DNA of 64,000 nt from contig NZ_JAAZQJ010000001.1 of assembly GCF_012275375.1 (NCBI RefSeq), positions 496,001 through 560,000 of the forward strand, written 5' to 3'. The translations under genes and the position numbers were made by a program. Shown piece by piece: positions 26,009 through 33,733 of the stretch. The DNA comes from Dyella sp. SG609. Its GTDB lineage: Bacteria; Pseudomonadota; Gammaproteobacteria; Xanthomonadales; Rhodanobacteraceae. Every line of letters begins with the position of its first letter. Position 1 is the first letter of the stretch. Under the pieces are notes generated by a model that saw only the letters and a program-made list of their open reading frames with translations, did no database searches and was not told the origin of the DNA.

Positions 26009-27282
26009 GGGGAGGCATCCTTGTTGCCGCCGTCGATCCAGTCGGTCAGGCGGCCGGCGGCGGAGAGATAGTCGAACCAGGCCTGCCAGGCCTGGGCTTG
26101 CAGGTCGAGGCCGGACAGCGCGGTGTCGAGGCTTTGCTTGAGTTGGACCAGATAGTCCGAGGTGCCGAGTTCGCCGGCGCGCCAGAGTTTTTCCAGCAGT
26201 GCGGTGCGCTCGTCGAAGGCCGCGGCGCGGCTGATGCGGAAGGCCTGCGCGGCGCCGAGCAGCGCGTCGTAGCGCGCCTGCGTTTCGCGCAGGCGGGCCT
26301 TGGCCGCCAGCTGTTGCGCGCGCACGCCGGCGGAGGCGGCGTCGGCCTCCGCGCGTGCGGCATCCACTTCGGCGCGGCCGGTGTTCAGCACGGGCAGCGG
26401 GAAGGAGACGCTGACGCCGATGACGCGGTCGTTGACCGGGCCGCTGCGCACCTGGCCACCGGTGAGGCTTACCGTCGGATCGGGCATCCGCGCGCGTTGC
26501 GCCACCTGTACGCCGGCTTCGGCGCCGGCCTGCAGTGCGCGTGCCCTGACCAGTTCGGGATAGTCGTCGAATGCGAGCGGCGCGATGGTGGCGGAGGCGG
26601 GCGGCAAAGCGTTCGGCAGATTGCCTGCGCTGGCCGCGGCGTCCTGGCTGATCGAGGCCAGCGTCGCCATCGCCGCGGCTTCGTTGCCAATCAGCGAAGC
26701 CTGCTGGATCTGCGCTTCGCCCAGCGCCAGCCCGGCGAGGTCGCGTTCCGGGCTGCTGATATCGCCGACCTTCAGGCGCTGCGCCGCGAGTTCGTCGAAG
26801 CGGCGCATCAGTTCCACGCGGCGTTCGCCGAGCTGGCGTTGCCCGGCGACAAGCGACAGCGTCGACCACGCTTTCAGCCAGCGCGTGGCGACATCCCGGC
26901 GCAGCAGGTCGTAGCCGGCCTGGCTGGCCTGCAACTGTGCGGAGCCTTGTTCGGAGCGCGCGCGGCGTTTGCCGGAGAGATCGAGCGCAAGGCTCAGGAC
27001 CATCGTGCGCCGGTTGACGTCGGCATTCTCCGCATCGAGGGCCAGCGTGGGGTTGTACAACGGCTGTGCGGCGGCACGCGCACGCGCCTGAGCGGCGTTG
27101 AGCTCGGCACGCGCGACCTGCACGTCGGGACTGCCGTCCCATACCGAACGAACCGCCTGCCGCAGCGAAGGATTGGCGAACAGTGCCGGCTGGCCGGCGT
27201 TTTCCTGCGCGGCCGCCGCCCAGGCGGTACCGGCGCAAAGCATGCAAGCAACCCCCAGCAGGGCTGCACGTAGCACGGACAT
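26005..27282 (-). CDS. czcC: Outer-membrane efflux channel, CzcC/TolC family
   Basis: A 425-residue outer-membrane factor. A signal peptide spans residues 1-23 (LLGVACMLCAGTAWAA). Two TolC-like repeats are rich in coiled-coil helix (VARAELNAAQARARAAAQ near residue 58, VDAARAEADAASAGVRAQQL near 305) with NPTLALDAE and DPTVSLTGG as the conserved strand starts. AGGAGAC precedes the start. It provides the exit duct for the pump and comes first of the three pump genes, in the order channel, adaptor, RND pump, all with four-base overlaps. Confidence 0.92.
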   Translation of the reverse strand: MSVLRAALLGVACMLCAGTAWAAAAQENAGQPALFANPSLRQAVRSVWDGSPDVQVARAELNAAQARARAAAQPLYNPTLALDAENADVNRRTMVLSLALDLSGKRRARSEQGSAQLQASQAGYDLLRRDVATRWLKAWSTLSLVAGQRQLGERRVELMRRFDELAAQRLKVGDISSPERDLAGLALGEAQIQQASLIGNEAAAMATLASISQDAAASAGNLPNALPPASATIAPLAFDDYPELVRARALQAGAEAGVQVAQRARMPDPTVSLTGGQVRSGPVNDRVIGVSVSFPLPVLNTGRAEVDAARAEADAASAGVRAQQLAAKARLRETQARYDALLGAAQAFRISRAAAFDERTALLEKLWRAGELGTSDYLVQLKQSLDTALSGLDLQAQAWQAWFDYLSAAGRLTDWIDGGNKDASP

Positions 27283-27310
27283 AAATAGCGTCTCCTAAAA
27301 ACCATCAGGG

Positions 27311-27333
27311 CGCCGCGCCCGGAGAGCGCGGCG
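27311..27333. repeat. Stem-loop upstream of the efflux channel gene
   Basis: CGCCGCGC at 27311-27318 pairs with GCGCGGCG at 27326-27333 around CCGGAGA. It lies in the 64-base gap between the small Cys-rich gene and the channel gene and could weaken read-through or protect mRNA. No T run follows on the - strand. Confidence 0.5.
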
Positions 27334-27346
27334 GTGTCGAGGGTTT

Positions 27347-27721
27347 TCAGGCGGCGATGGGCGGGCGCAGCAAGGTGGCCGTGCGTTCGGCGCGATGGCC
27401 GGACGCGGCTGCGGGAAGCTCGGAGGGAAGCGTTTCGGCGGCAAGGTGGAAGCTCACCATCGCCGGCAGCGGCACCGCATGCGTGCAGGCGCAATGGCAG
27501 GAACCGCCTTCGCCCAGCAGGCAATCGCCACTGCCATCGTCGCTGGCGGCAGCGGCTTGAACGAGAGCGGAGCGCTGCGTGTCCTTGGCCGCATACTGCA
27601 GGCCATCGGCCGCGCACAGCGAGCCGCCGACCAGCTTGATCATCAGCGCGAACACGGCCAGCAGCCACAGGCCGCGGAAGCGGCGCAGCTGCGACAACAA
27701 TGGCGTGGATGCGCGGGACAT
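27347..27721 (-). CDS. Small Cys-rich membrane-anchored protein, czc leader gene
   Basis: A 124-residue protein with one N-terminal membrane segment or signal anchor (GLWLLAVFALMIKLVGG). A periplasmic region follows with CLLGEGGSCHCACTH, a compact Cys/His cluster that could bind metal. It is not similar enough to a named family for me to assign. It lies 64 bases before the czcCBA-type genes on the same strand. Small exported metal-binding proteins (CzcI- or CopL-like) occupy this position in related operons, so a sensing or buffering role is plausible. ATG at 27721 is the only good start. Confidence 0.65.
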   Translation of the reverse strand: MSRASTPLLSQLRRFRGLWLLAVFALMIKLVGGSLCAADGLQYAAKDTQRSALVQAAAASDDGSGDCLLGEGGSCHCACTHAVPLPAMVSFHLAAETLPSELPAAASGHRAERTATLLRPPIAA

Positions 27722-27776
27722 AGTGCGGAATCGTAAAAGGCCAGCCGCGTGTTAGACAATTTCACTCAACGTCCGG

Positions 27777-27826
27777 CCCCCTCTCCCCTCCGGGGAGAGG
27801 GCTGGGGTGAGGGGCCGGGCGGAGCA
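27777..27826. repeat. Intergenic palindromic repeat
   Basis: CCCTCTCCCCTCC/GGGGAGAGGG followed by CTGGGGTGAGGGGCCGGGCGGAGC, the same family as at 4.4 and 44.3 kb. It lies between the Cys-rich gene promoter and the end of the DUF1348 gene. Confidence 0.8.
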
Positions 27827-27865
27827 GTGCGCTGACGGTCGACACGAACTAAATAGCGCCTTGCT

Positions 27866-28333
27866 TTAAAACCCCAATTCGCTCAATTCCGCATGCCCAT
27901 CCGGCCGCCGCCCCAGCGGCCAGTGATACTTGCGCTCCGATTCGGCGATCGGCTTGTCGTTGATGCTGGCGTGGCGGTTAACCATCAAGCCGTCGTCGTT
28001 GAACTCCCAGTTCTCGTTGCCGTAGCTGCGATACCACTGGCCCGCATCGTCGTGCCATTCGTAGGCAAAACGCACGGCGATCCGATGCCCGCCGAATGCC
28101 CATAGTTCCTTGATCAGCCGGTAATCGAGCTCGCGGTCCCACTTGCGGCGCAGGAAGGCCTTCACCGCCTCGCGGCCGTCGAGAAACTCCGCACGATTAC
28201 GCCAGTGCGTGTCTTCCGTATAGACGAGCGCGACGCGCTCGGGATCGCGCGTATTCCATGCATCCTCGGCCAGGCGCACTTTCTGCAAGGCGGTTTCGAG
28301 GGTGAAGGGAGGGAGGGGAGGACGGGTGTTCAT
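27866..28333 (-). CDS. DUF1348 family protein (NTF2/SnoaL-like)
   Basis: A 155-residue protein matching the DUF1348 subfamily of the NTF2-like fold. Typical blocks are [67 protein letters not shown] and [10 protein letters not shown]. These are small cytoplasmic alpha+beta cone proteins without a proven reaction. No signal peptide is present. It lies 34 bases after kptA on the same strand, so the two may be co-transcribed. Confidence 0.88.
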   Translation of the reverse strand: MNTRPPLPPFTLETALQKVRLAEDAWNTRDPERVALVYTEDTHWRNRAEFLDGREAVKAFLRRKWDRELDYRLIKELWAFGGHRIAVRFAYEWHDDAGQWYRSYGNENWEFNDDGLMVNRHASINDKPIAESERKYHWPLGRRPDGHAELSELGF

Positions 28334-28367
28334 GCGGCACCTCGGGGATGGAGAGGAGGACAGCGGT

Positions 28368-28922
28368 TTATGCGTCGGGCAGCCGGTGCAGGAAGGCTAC
28401 AGGCACCTGCTCCGTCAGCCACACCCCATTATCCGCCTGAAAGAAGGCAAAGCCGTGGGCGTGCATGGCATCGGCGTCGACGCCGAGAATCACCGGCTCG
28501 CCATAGCGGCGCCCGACCTCGGTCGCGGTAGCCAGGTTCTCGGAAAGGTGTACGTGATGCCGCTGCCCGGGGCGCAGGCCCTCGGCAAGGATCGATGCGA
28601 GAAACCGCGTGGCCGTGCCGTGGTAAAGCATCGCCGGGGGAATCCTGGCTTCATAGGCAATGGCTACCGCCTGGGTGGAATGCCCCTGCACGGCGCGGAT
28701 GCGCTTGCCGTCGTCGGACAAGGCAAAGCGCTTTTTATCGTTGCTTGCCACCACGGCTTGGATCAGCGCGCGGTCGAGCTGTTGTCCGGACGCTGTGGCG
28801 CCGTCGATCAAGGCATCGAGATCGGCCCAGCCTTCGCTGTCCAGAGTCAGGCCGATGGACTGGGGTTCGTGGCGGAGCACGTAGCTGAGGAACTTGCTGG
28901 TGCGGGTATGGTGGTCGCTCAT
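28368..28922 (-). CDS. kptA: RNA 2'-phosphotransferase (Tpt1/KptA)
   Basis: A 184-residue KptA/Tpt1 enzyme, which transfers a 2'-phosphate from RNA to NAD+, giving ADP-ribose 1'',2''-cyclic phosphate. The N-terminal winged-helix lobe has [20 protein letters not shown], then [10 protein letters not shown]. The ADP-ribosyltransferase lobe has [35 protein letters not shown] and [13 protein letters not shown]. These match the family's LRH, HGT and VHLS motifs. Bacteria lack the tRNA splicing that creates the usual substrate, so the natural target here is open. ATG on the complement at 28922. Confidence 0.94.
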   Translation of the reverse strand: MSDHHTRTSKFLSYVLRHEPQSIGLTLDSEGWADLDALIDGATASGQQLDRALIQAVVASNDKKRFALSDDGKRIRAVQGHSTQAVAIAYEARIPPAMLYHGTATRFLASILAEGLRPGQRHHVHLSENLATATEVGRRYGEPVILGVDADAMHAHGFAFFQADNGVWLTEQVPVAFLHRLPDA

Positions 28923-29188
28923 GGGCGCGTAACGGGGCTGGTTTCCATTGGCGCGGGATGATCCGGGGGAGTGGCTGGATATTCAAGTTCGGAGGGGCAA
29001 CGGGGACGGATTCATTTTCTTCCGCGGATCGTGTTGCGCCACGGCCTGCAGTGACTTCGACGCATGGTATGGGCCTATGCGCATCGGCCGGAAGGAAGTT
29101 GACATGCCCCGGGTTTTTCTAGACCGTCGTTCACGTGCGTTGCTAGGATAGCGTTGGCCGCCAGGCCAAGGGGATTCCAATAAAGGGC
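28923..29188. other. Intergenic region at island boundary
   Basis: No gene is supported. TTGACA at 29099-29104 and TAGGAT at about 29144-29149 are promoter-like, but their spacing does not make one standard promoter. Base composition begins to fall from here rightwards. Confidence 0.5.
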
Positions 29189-29388
29189 ATGAAGAAGCTC
29201 TGTGGTGCGGTGGCTATTGCCGTGCTTTAGGGCGGGTATGTGTGGCGCGCGTTCGTCTGGCCGATGGCAAGTCAGGCGCAACCGTTACGCAGCGCATGCG
29301 CAAGGTTGATCCGACTGATCAGAACGATCCGCCGACACAAGATGCACTTCGCGAAGATCATGCGGCGTTGCACCTGATCCCGTTTTAA
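29189..29388 (+). pseudogene. Decayed small exported-protein gene
   Basis: An ATG at 29189 opens MKKLCGAVAIAVL, a signal-like start, but TAG follows as codon 14. The same frame then reads GGYVWRAFVWPMASQAQ. A shift of one base gives a second protein-like stretch (TVTQRMRKVDPTDQNDPP, then ALREDHAALHLIPF) ending at TAA 29386-29388. One stop and one frameshift are needed to join them, so it looks like a recently broken gene. The end overlaps a repeat box at 29372-29387. Confidence 0.4.
29372..29387 (+). repeat. Island box repeat, copy 1
   Basis: ACCTGATCCCGTTTTA. One of four related boxes (others at 32059, 33289, 33802), each 25-41 bases before a gene start. This one lies 25 bases before the gene at 29412. 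Confidence 0.6.
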
Positions 29389-29411
29389 AATCTTTCTAAA
29401 AAGGAGCGGAA

Positions 29412-30317
29412 ATGCGCAGGATATTTGCATCGGCGGTTATCGCCGTAATCACCGCGGGCGTCGCAGCGGCGATCTGGACCTCCCATACTTCGCAAGCCGG
29501 TGAGCAGGCCAGCGTCCAGCCCGAGACCGCATTGCCGGGCACGGGGGTATCGATCGTTCTGCCCAAGGGCATCGTCCATCCGCCGTTGGGGACGATGTAT
29601 ACCGACGAACGCAAAGAGACCGTTCTCGCTATTGCAGTGGCAAGGGCCGAGTCCAATCAGGAAAACAATCCGATCTTGCGCAAGGTATATCCCGAGCCTG
29701 TCGAGGACTTTCACAACGGCAGTCTCAGTGGAAAGCTTTACAAGCGGACGCGCGCCAAAGATGGCGGTGGATACGACGGATGGTGGTTGATTGCCGTAAA
29801 GGGAGACTACGTTCTTGATCTCAAGATCTCCTACTCGGGAAGGGACGAGGGCGAGATTGAAAAGCTCAAGGAGTATCTGTCCACGGTGAAGTGGGATGGG
29901 ACGCTGGGGGATTCGGAGCAAGCGTTCGGAGTGAAGCTCACTATCCCGGGAATGCAGGTTGTGCACGCCGGTGTCGGCGCGGTCCTGTATTCGGCCAATG
30001 GGCAGACGGGTGAGAAGCAGCCGAATCTGATGTTGATGGCGCTGCCCGGCTACATCGCGGGAGGCGCGGACGCGTTTCATACGGTATGCGAGGGGGCTCG
30101 GGACAGGATGATGGCTGGCGAAGCGGCTTCGCCCCTGCGCTATCAGGCCGAGCATGGCATCCAGACATGCGATACCTGGGGTGGCATGTCGCTTCTCGGG
30201 CAGAAATATTCCGCGGTGGCGATGCTTCCGGGAGGCGGCGCCTTTATCGCGTCTGGAACGGGCGATCCGCAGGTCTTTCAGCGGGCGCTTCTGGGGCTGC
30301 AGGTTATCGATAGATGA
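29412..30317 (+). CDS. Exported protein of unknown function
   Basis: A 301-residue protein with an N-terminal signal peptide or anchor (IFASAVIAVITAGVAAAIW) and no other membrane segment, so probably periplasmic. It reads as two similar halves. Each starts with a proline/glycine-rich strand (GVSIVLPKGIVHPPLG; FGVKLTIPGMQVVHAG), suggesting an internal duplication. There are two Cys in the second half (FHTVCEGA, IQTCDTW). AAGGAG lies seven bases before the ATG. It is the first gene of the lower-GC island and its stop overlaps a possible start of the next gene. Family not recognised. Confidence 0.7.
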   Translation: MRRIFASAVIAVITAGVAAAIWTSHTSQAGEQASVQPETALPGTGVSIVLPKGIVHPPLGTMYTDERKETVLAIAVARAESNQENNPILRKVYPEPVEDFHNGSLSGKLYKRTRAKDGGGYDGWWLIAVKGDYVLDLKISYSGRDEGEIEKLKEYLSTVKWDGTLGDSEQAFGVKLTIPGMQVVHAGVGAVLYSANGQTGEKQPNLMLMALPGYIAGGADAFHTVCEGARDRMMAGEAASPLRYQAEHGIQTCDTWGGMSLLGQKYSAVAMLPGGGAFIASGTGDPQVFQRALLGLQVIDR

Positions 30318-30331
30318 CGCAAGAGGAGTCT

Positions 30332-30604
30332 ATGTTGACAGTCCGGGACATCTTGGAAGGGTACGAGTCCGGCTTGTATACCGGCGGCGAAACGGTCTCG
30401 CGTTCGATCGATGCACTGGTAGGTAGCCATGAGCGCGACCAACTATGGCGCTCGTTGCCGAACTGGGTGAGGCAGGGAATCGATAAGGTTCTGAATAGAT
30501 TCTCGATCGGTGACGAGATGGTGACCTTTGGTCACGCTGATCCGAGGGTCGTGCACGACGAGCTGGTGGAGCTGAAGCGCTGGCGTGAGGCCAATCCGGG
30601 CTAA
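30332..30604 (+). CDS. Small soluble protein, unknown function
   Basis: A 90-residue acidic, mostly helical protein with no signal peptide (LTVRDILEGYESGLYTGGE, RVVHDELVELKRWREANPG). AAGAGGAG is well placed for ATG 30332; an in-frame ATG at 30314 forms ATGA with the previous stop but lacks such a site. Its size and charge resemble immunity or antitoxin-type proteins, which is only a suggestion. Confidence 0.6.
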   Translation: MLTVRDILEGYESGLYTGGETVSRSIDALVGSHERDQLWRSLPNWVRQGIDKVLNRFSIGDEMVTFGHADPRVVHDELVELKRWREANPG

Positions 30605-30634
30605 GGAAGTGTGACGGCATTATCTAGGCCATAG

Positions 30635-30659
30635 GTTCCGCTTCCGACCCAAAGCAGAT
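30635..30659 (+). repeat. Island hairpin repeat, copy 1 (degenerate)
   Basis: GTTCCGCTT...CGACCC...AAAGCAGAT, an imperfect copy of the GTCCGCTT/AAGCGGAC hairpin. It lies 31 bases before the gene at 30690. Confidence 0.5.
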
Positions 30660-30689
30660 ATGCCATCGACTGAGTGATAGGAACAATAA

Positions 30690-31133
30690 ATGTACGAGGC
30701 TACTCAACAGTTCCTCAGCTTAGACGAGGCTAAGAAGCGCGCCGCATGTATTCGCTTAGGTGAGATCGCATTGCGGGTCTGGGAAGCAAACTTTCCAGAG
30801 GGGTGCAAGGTGGCTTATCAAGAATCTGTGACTGGTAGCACCCAGACTTTGGACTGTCGACTGCCTCGCGAGGCACTTGATGCCGTCCGGGCAGGATTGG
30901 ATGCCAATGGCATCGAGCAGCGTTACCTAGAGTCGATTGCCGCCTTGGAAGACGATGATCTCTTCCTGCCTGAGGCGTCGCAGTTTGCGTATTACGCGAT
31001 CTACAACGTTTTTCAGCGATATGTTGTGGGAAGAAAGATTGACGAGTGGACAATCGCGAATCAAGCGCTCGCAAGTGCGGTTACGCCCGACTTGGGGACT
31101 GCTCTTTCTGACGTGCTTCGTGAGGCGGTATGA
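30690..31133 (+). CDS. Small soluble protein, unknown function
   Basis: A 147-residue soluble, helix-rich protein (FLSLDEAKKRAACIRLGEIA, LDAVRAGLDANGIEQRYLES, FAYYAIYNVFQRYVVG). Its outline resembles DUF416-like or immunity-type helical proteins, but I do not recognise a family with confidence. There is a weak ribosome binding site (ATAGGAAC). It stands alone between two copies of the island hairpin repeat, on the + strand like its neighbours. Confidence 0.65.
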   Translation: MYEATQQFLSLDEAKKRAACIRLGEIALRVWEANFPEGCKVAYQESVTGSTQTLDCRLPREALDAVRAGLDANGIEQRYLESIAALEDDDLFLPEASQFAYYAIYNVFQRYVVGRKIDEWTIANQALASAVTPDLGTALSDVLREAV

Positions 31134-31147
31134 CCTACAAGTTGCTA

Positions 31148-31175
31148 AGGTCCGCTTGCGACCCGAAGCGGACCT
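31148..31175 (+). repeat. Island hairpin repeat, copy 2 (perfect)
   Basis: Ten-base arms AGGTCCGCTT (31148-31157) and AAGCGGACCT (31166-31175) around GCGACCCG. It lies 15 bases after the stop at 31133 and 25 bases before the start at 31200. Confidence 0.75.
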
Positions 31176-31199
31176 AACCAGTGAGAAGGCGATAGAAGC

Positions 31200-31487
31200 G
31201 TGACCGAATATCCGAACATCAAGCGGGTTCTATCTACTGTTTACAACTGCGATAACGGCCTCTCTCTCGACGTTGCGAAGCGGCTGTATGTTCGCAGCCA
31301 AAAGACGTCTCCAGGTGCCGCGGAACTCAAGCGAGAGCTAAGGGAAGCACTCAATGATCCATCCGTGTCGTGGAAGTATTTACTGTGCAATGACGGCTAC
31401 GAAGTGATTGACGTCGAGTCCGAGGAAGAGGCCCGTAAGTTCGCTGTTGAGGTGCTTTGGGAGCCGATCGACGTGACATCGGGCTAG
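31200..31487 (+). CDS. Small soluble protein, unknown function
   Basis: A 95-residue acidic protein starting with GTG at 31200. It has helical stretches (LDVAKRLYVRSQ, AAELKRELREALN) followed by a strand-rich end (YEVIDVESEEEARKFAVEVL). No signal peptide is present. It is flanked on both sides by perfect or near-perfect island hairpins. The compact acidic fold is again reminiscent of immunity proteins; no family is claimed. Confidence 0.6.
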   Translation: MTEYPNIKRVLSTVYNCDNGLSLDVAKRLYVRSQKTSPGAAELKRELREALNDPSVSWKYLLCNDGYEVIDVESEEEARKFAVEVLWEPIDVTSG

Positions 31488-31496
31488 ACTCTGAGC

Positions 31497-31520
31497 GTCC
31501 GCTTTCGACCCTAAGCGGAC
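31497..31520 (+). repeat. Island hairpin repeat, copy 3 (perfect)
   Basis: GTCCGCTT (31497-31504) and AAGCGGAC (31513-31520) around TCGACCCT, ten bases after the stop at 31487. Confidence 0.75.
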
Positions 31521-31582
31521 CTAGCGCAAGGCCTCAGCTCTCACCGCAACCGACAAGAGCCGACCCCGTCCGGAGTAGATGT

Positions 31583-31984
31583 ATGCCCATTCCCGCCACC
31601 ATAGGTGCGTTCGCCATCGTTCCCAGTAACGACTTGCATGCCGCACTACCGTTTTGGGAGCGATTGGGCTTTGTCCGCACAGGTGGTGACGCTAACTACT
31701 TGATCATGAGCGGCTGGGGCTGCGAGGTGCACCTGACCCAGGCAGGAACTGGCCCCTGGGCCGTTCCGGCAGAGCACAACCCCTTCGGGGTGTTCATTCG
31801 CACGCCGGACGTGGACGCAATCGCTGCACGGGTGGATGACCTTGTGATCCGACCCGGAGGCGTTCTGCGACACCGCGAATGGGGTCTTTATGAAGTGGGG
31901 ATATGTGGGCCAGATGGGTTGCTTGTCCGCATCGGCTGGCCTTCGCGCCTTATGCAAGACGGCGAAGGTACGGCGGGGACCTGA
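31583..31984 (+). CDS. VOC-fold protein, bleomycin-resistance-like
   Basis: A 133-residue vicinal-oxygen-chelate protein of the bleomycin-resistance type, which usually dimerises and sequesters drug rather than acting as an enzyme. The opening FAIVPSNDLHAALPFWERLG, then VRTGGDANYLIMSG, EVHLTQA and FGVFIRTPDVDAIAAR match the family, as does DPDG-like GPDGLLVRIGWPS near the end. GGAG lies about eight bases before ATG 31583. Resistance to a specific drug cannot be inferred. Confidence 0.82.
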   Translation: MPIPATIGAFAIVPSNDLHAALPFWERLGFVRTGGDANYLIMSGWGCEVHLTQAGTGPWAVPAEHNPFGVFIRTPDVDAIAARVDDLVIRPGGVLRHREWGLYEVGICGPDGLLVRIGWPSRLMQDGEGTAGT

Positions 31985-32058
31985 AGAGTTTTACATCCTT
32001 GTCTGGAATGGCTCCGGTGCATTGTGTGGATGTGTGTGCAACGGCGTGCAAGAAATGA

Positions 32059-32074
32059 ACCTCACCCCGTTTAG
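32059..32074 (+). repeat. Island box repeat, copy 2
   Basis: ACCTCACCCCGTTTAG, 33 bases before the gene start at 32108. Confidence 0.6.
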
Positions 32075-32107
32075 ACTGGTCACGGGTTGCAAGGAGATTG
32101 CAGGAAG

Positions 32108-32554
32108 ATGGGGCATCGACTTCAGATCGGCTGGCTCTGGATGCCCGCCTTCTTGGTTCTTAGTGCTTGCTCATCGCAAGTTGCTAGCTGGAAGCGACTT
32201 GAGGAAAAAAGTGAGAAGACAACGGGAGTTGTCGTGAATGTCGACTGCAGCGATCACGGGAAGATATTTTATCGATTCAGCGTGAACGGGCGGCAGTTTA
32301 CGAACTCTTCGTACGGGTATTCCGAGCGCCCTTGTCACTCCATAAAGTCCGGCGATCCTATCGCCATTTACTATGATCCGAGCGTTCCCGGAACGAATAC
32401 CCCGATGACGCCTTCGGCCGCGGTTTGTTTTTATGAGGCACGGGCCATGACGCCCTTCCTGGTCGCGGGGTTCCTTGTGCTCGTCGGAGCAGTTCAGCTG
32501 ATCCGCAAGGGGAATCCTTTCAAGCAGCCAGTATCGCCGGATGGGGAATCTTAG
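32108..32554 (+). CDS. DUF3592-like lipoprotein/membrane protein
   Basis: A 148-residue protein with a lipobox (FLVLSACSS), a periplasmic strand-rich domain (TTGVVVNVDCSDHGKIFYRF, FTNSSYG, SGDPIAIYYDPSVPGTN) and a C-terminal membrane helix (PFLVAGFLVLVGAVQLI). The GVV...YRF...IYYDPSVPG pattern resembles DUF3592 proteins of unknown function. AAGGAG lies 12 bases before ATG 32108. Confidence 0.65.
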   Translation: MGHRLQIGWLWMPAFLVLSACSSQVASWKRLEEKSEKTTGVVVNVDCSDHGKIFYRFSVNGRQFTNSSYGYSERPCHSIKSGDPIAIYYDPSVPGTNTPMTPSAAVCFYEARAMTPFLVAGFLVLVGAVQLIRKGNPFKQPVSPDGES

Positions 32555-32573
32555 GCGACGTGCCGGCACTGCT

Positions 32574-32597
32574 GTCCGCTTTCGACCCGAAGCGCAC
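32574..32597 (+). repeat. Island hairpin repeat, copy 4
   Basis: GTCCGCTT...CGACCCG...AAGCGCAC; one base differs from the perfect arm. It lies 19 bases after the stop at 32554 and 78 before the start at 32676. Confidence 0.65.
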
Positions 32598-32675
32598 ACT
32601 TGGATGGAGGCATGGCACCATGCGCGCGCAGCTTCAGGATTACCTGACGATCCAGATACGGCGAGGAAAATCGAT

Positions 32676-33023
32676 ATGACGCCAGAGAGCTTTGTTTCGA
32701 AACTCAATGTCGCTGTCGTAGAGGAGAACAACGCGATTTATCGGGCCCTTTTATTGAATACCGACCCGAGCGGAGCGTCCGACCCGTATTGGAAGCGTGT
32801 TCTAACGGTCTTCAGTGATCTGAACTCGGATCAGCGGGAAGTGCTTATAGAACTGACGCGTCAGGTCGCTATCGATACGACCGCCAATGTGTTGGGCGTT
32901 ATCGATGGAACATGCGCGCTAGAAGGGGTTGAAGGTGAATTTCGCTTGACATTTGGTGCGCGAAATCTCGCGGGAGAATTGCAGAGCTTATTCTTGGAGC
33001 GGGCTGAGCAACTAGCTCCATAA
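32676..33023 (+). CDS. Small soluble protein, unknown function
   Basis: A 115-residue helical, soluble protein (ESFVSKLNVAVVEENNAIYR, LNSDQREVLIELTRQVAID, ELQSLFLERAEQL). GAGGAAAA precedes ATG 32676. It is seven bases from the next gene, so the two are probably one unit. No family is recognised. Confidence 0.6.
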   Translation: MTPESFVSKLNVAVVEENNAIYRALLLNTDPSGASDPYWKRVLTVFSDLNSDQREVLIELTRQVAIDTTANVLGVIDGTCALEGVEGEFRLTFGARNLAGELQSLFLERAEQLAP

Positions 33024-33030
33024 GCAGGGA

Positions 33031-33225
33031 ATGGGTATGACCAATAGCGAGCCTGACTACACTGAAGTTTTGAGGGCTGCGCACGAACTCAGTGAGCGCC
33101 ATGGCAGGGAAGCACATCTCTATGCCGAGAGATACGCGCAGCAGGCTTCACGTGAGGGAGGCTCTGAAGAGCATGATTTCTGGAGTGCCGTAGCTAAGTC
33201 TCTCAGGCCGCGTAGTGCTGAATAG
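33031..33225 (+). CDS. Very small helical protein
   Basis: A 64-residue protein, two helices with a hinge (EVLRAAHELSERHGREAHLY, HDFWSAVAKSLRP). GCAGGGA precedes ATG 33031; ATG 33037 is the alternative. The pattern of HG..A...AE and W..V is reminiscent of short helical DUF6961-like proteins, a weak resemblance. Confidence 0.5.
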   Translation: MGMTNSEPDYTEVLRAAHELSERHGREAHLYAERYAQQASREGGSEEHDFWSAVAKSLRPRSAE

Positions 33226-33288
33226 AACTCTCCCGATGGTCGCCTTCGAACTATGCGGGCGCGCTCACAGCGTGCTTGCAGGAAGTGG

Positions 33289-33304
33289 GCCTGACCCCGT
33301 TATT
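33289..33304 (+). repeat. Island box repeat, copy 3
   Basis: GCCTGACCCCGTTATT, 40 bases before the gene start at 33345. Confidence 0.6.
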
Positions 33305-33344
33305 GCTTGTTCTTGTCCCGCTCAAACGTATTTCAGGAGGATGT

Positions 33345-33713
33345 ATGTTTGATCATGTCGTGTTCGGAGTCAGTGACTACGAAGCGAGCAAAGCCTTCTT
33401 CCTCAAGGCGCTCGCACCGCTCGGCATTGCGATCGTCAGCGAACGACCTGGAGGTATTGAGCTAAGTTCGGATGGCAAGGTGTCTTTGTGCCTGCTGCAA
33501 ACCGAAGAGAAGCCAGCGCATCTTCATCTGGCGTTTGTGGCCGAGAGTCGCGAGCAAGTCGAAGCTTTCCACCGTGCAGCTCTGCATGCAGGCGGCAAGG
33601 ACAACGGCCCGCCTGGCCCTCGGCCGAACTACAGCGGCAAGTACTACGCGGCTTTCGTCATTGGTCCGGATGGGCACAACATTGAAGTGGTTTGCCATGA
33701 ATCGGGAGGCTGA
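33345..33713 (+). CDS. VOC-family (glyoxalase-like) protein
   Basis: A 122-residue glyoxalase/dioxygenase-superfamily protein. The opening FDHVVFGVSDYEASKAFFLK, then LGIAIVSERPGG, HLHLAFVAESREQVEAFHRA, GPRPNYSGKYYAAFVIGPDG and HNIEVVCH match the family. His3, His-rich mid strand and the terminal Glu of NIEVV are the usual metal-ligand positions. CAGGAGG is well placed for ATG 33345. Substrate is unknown. It forms its own unit between box copy 3 and hairpin copy 5. Confidence 0.85.
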   Translation: MFDHVVFGVSDYEASKAFFLKALAPLGIAIVSERPGGIELSSDGKVSLCLLQTEEKPAHLHLAFVAESREQVEAFHRAALHAGGKDNGPPGPRPNYSGKYYAAFVIGPDGHNIEVVCHESGG

Positions 33714-33733
33714 CGCCACGCGCATCGGACGGT

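Noticed and set aside
28948-29151. A 67-codon + strand frame next to kptA
   Set aside because: No ribosome binding site, no protein-like pattern, and it overlaps promoter-like sequence.
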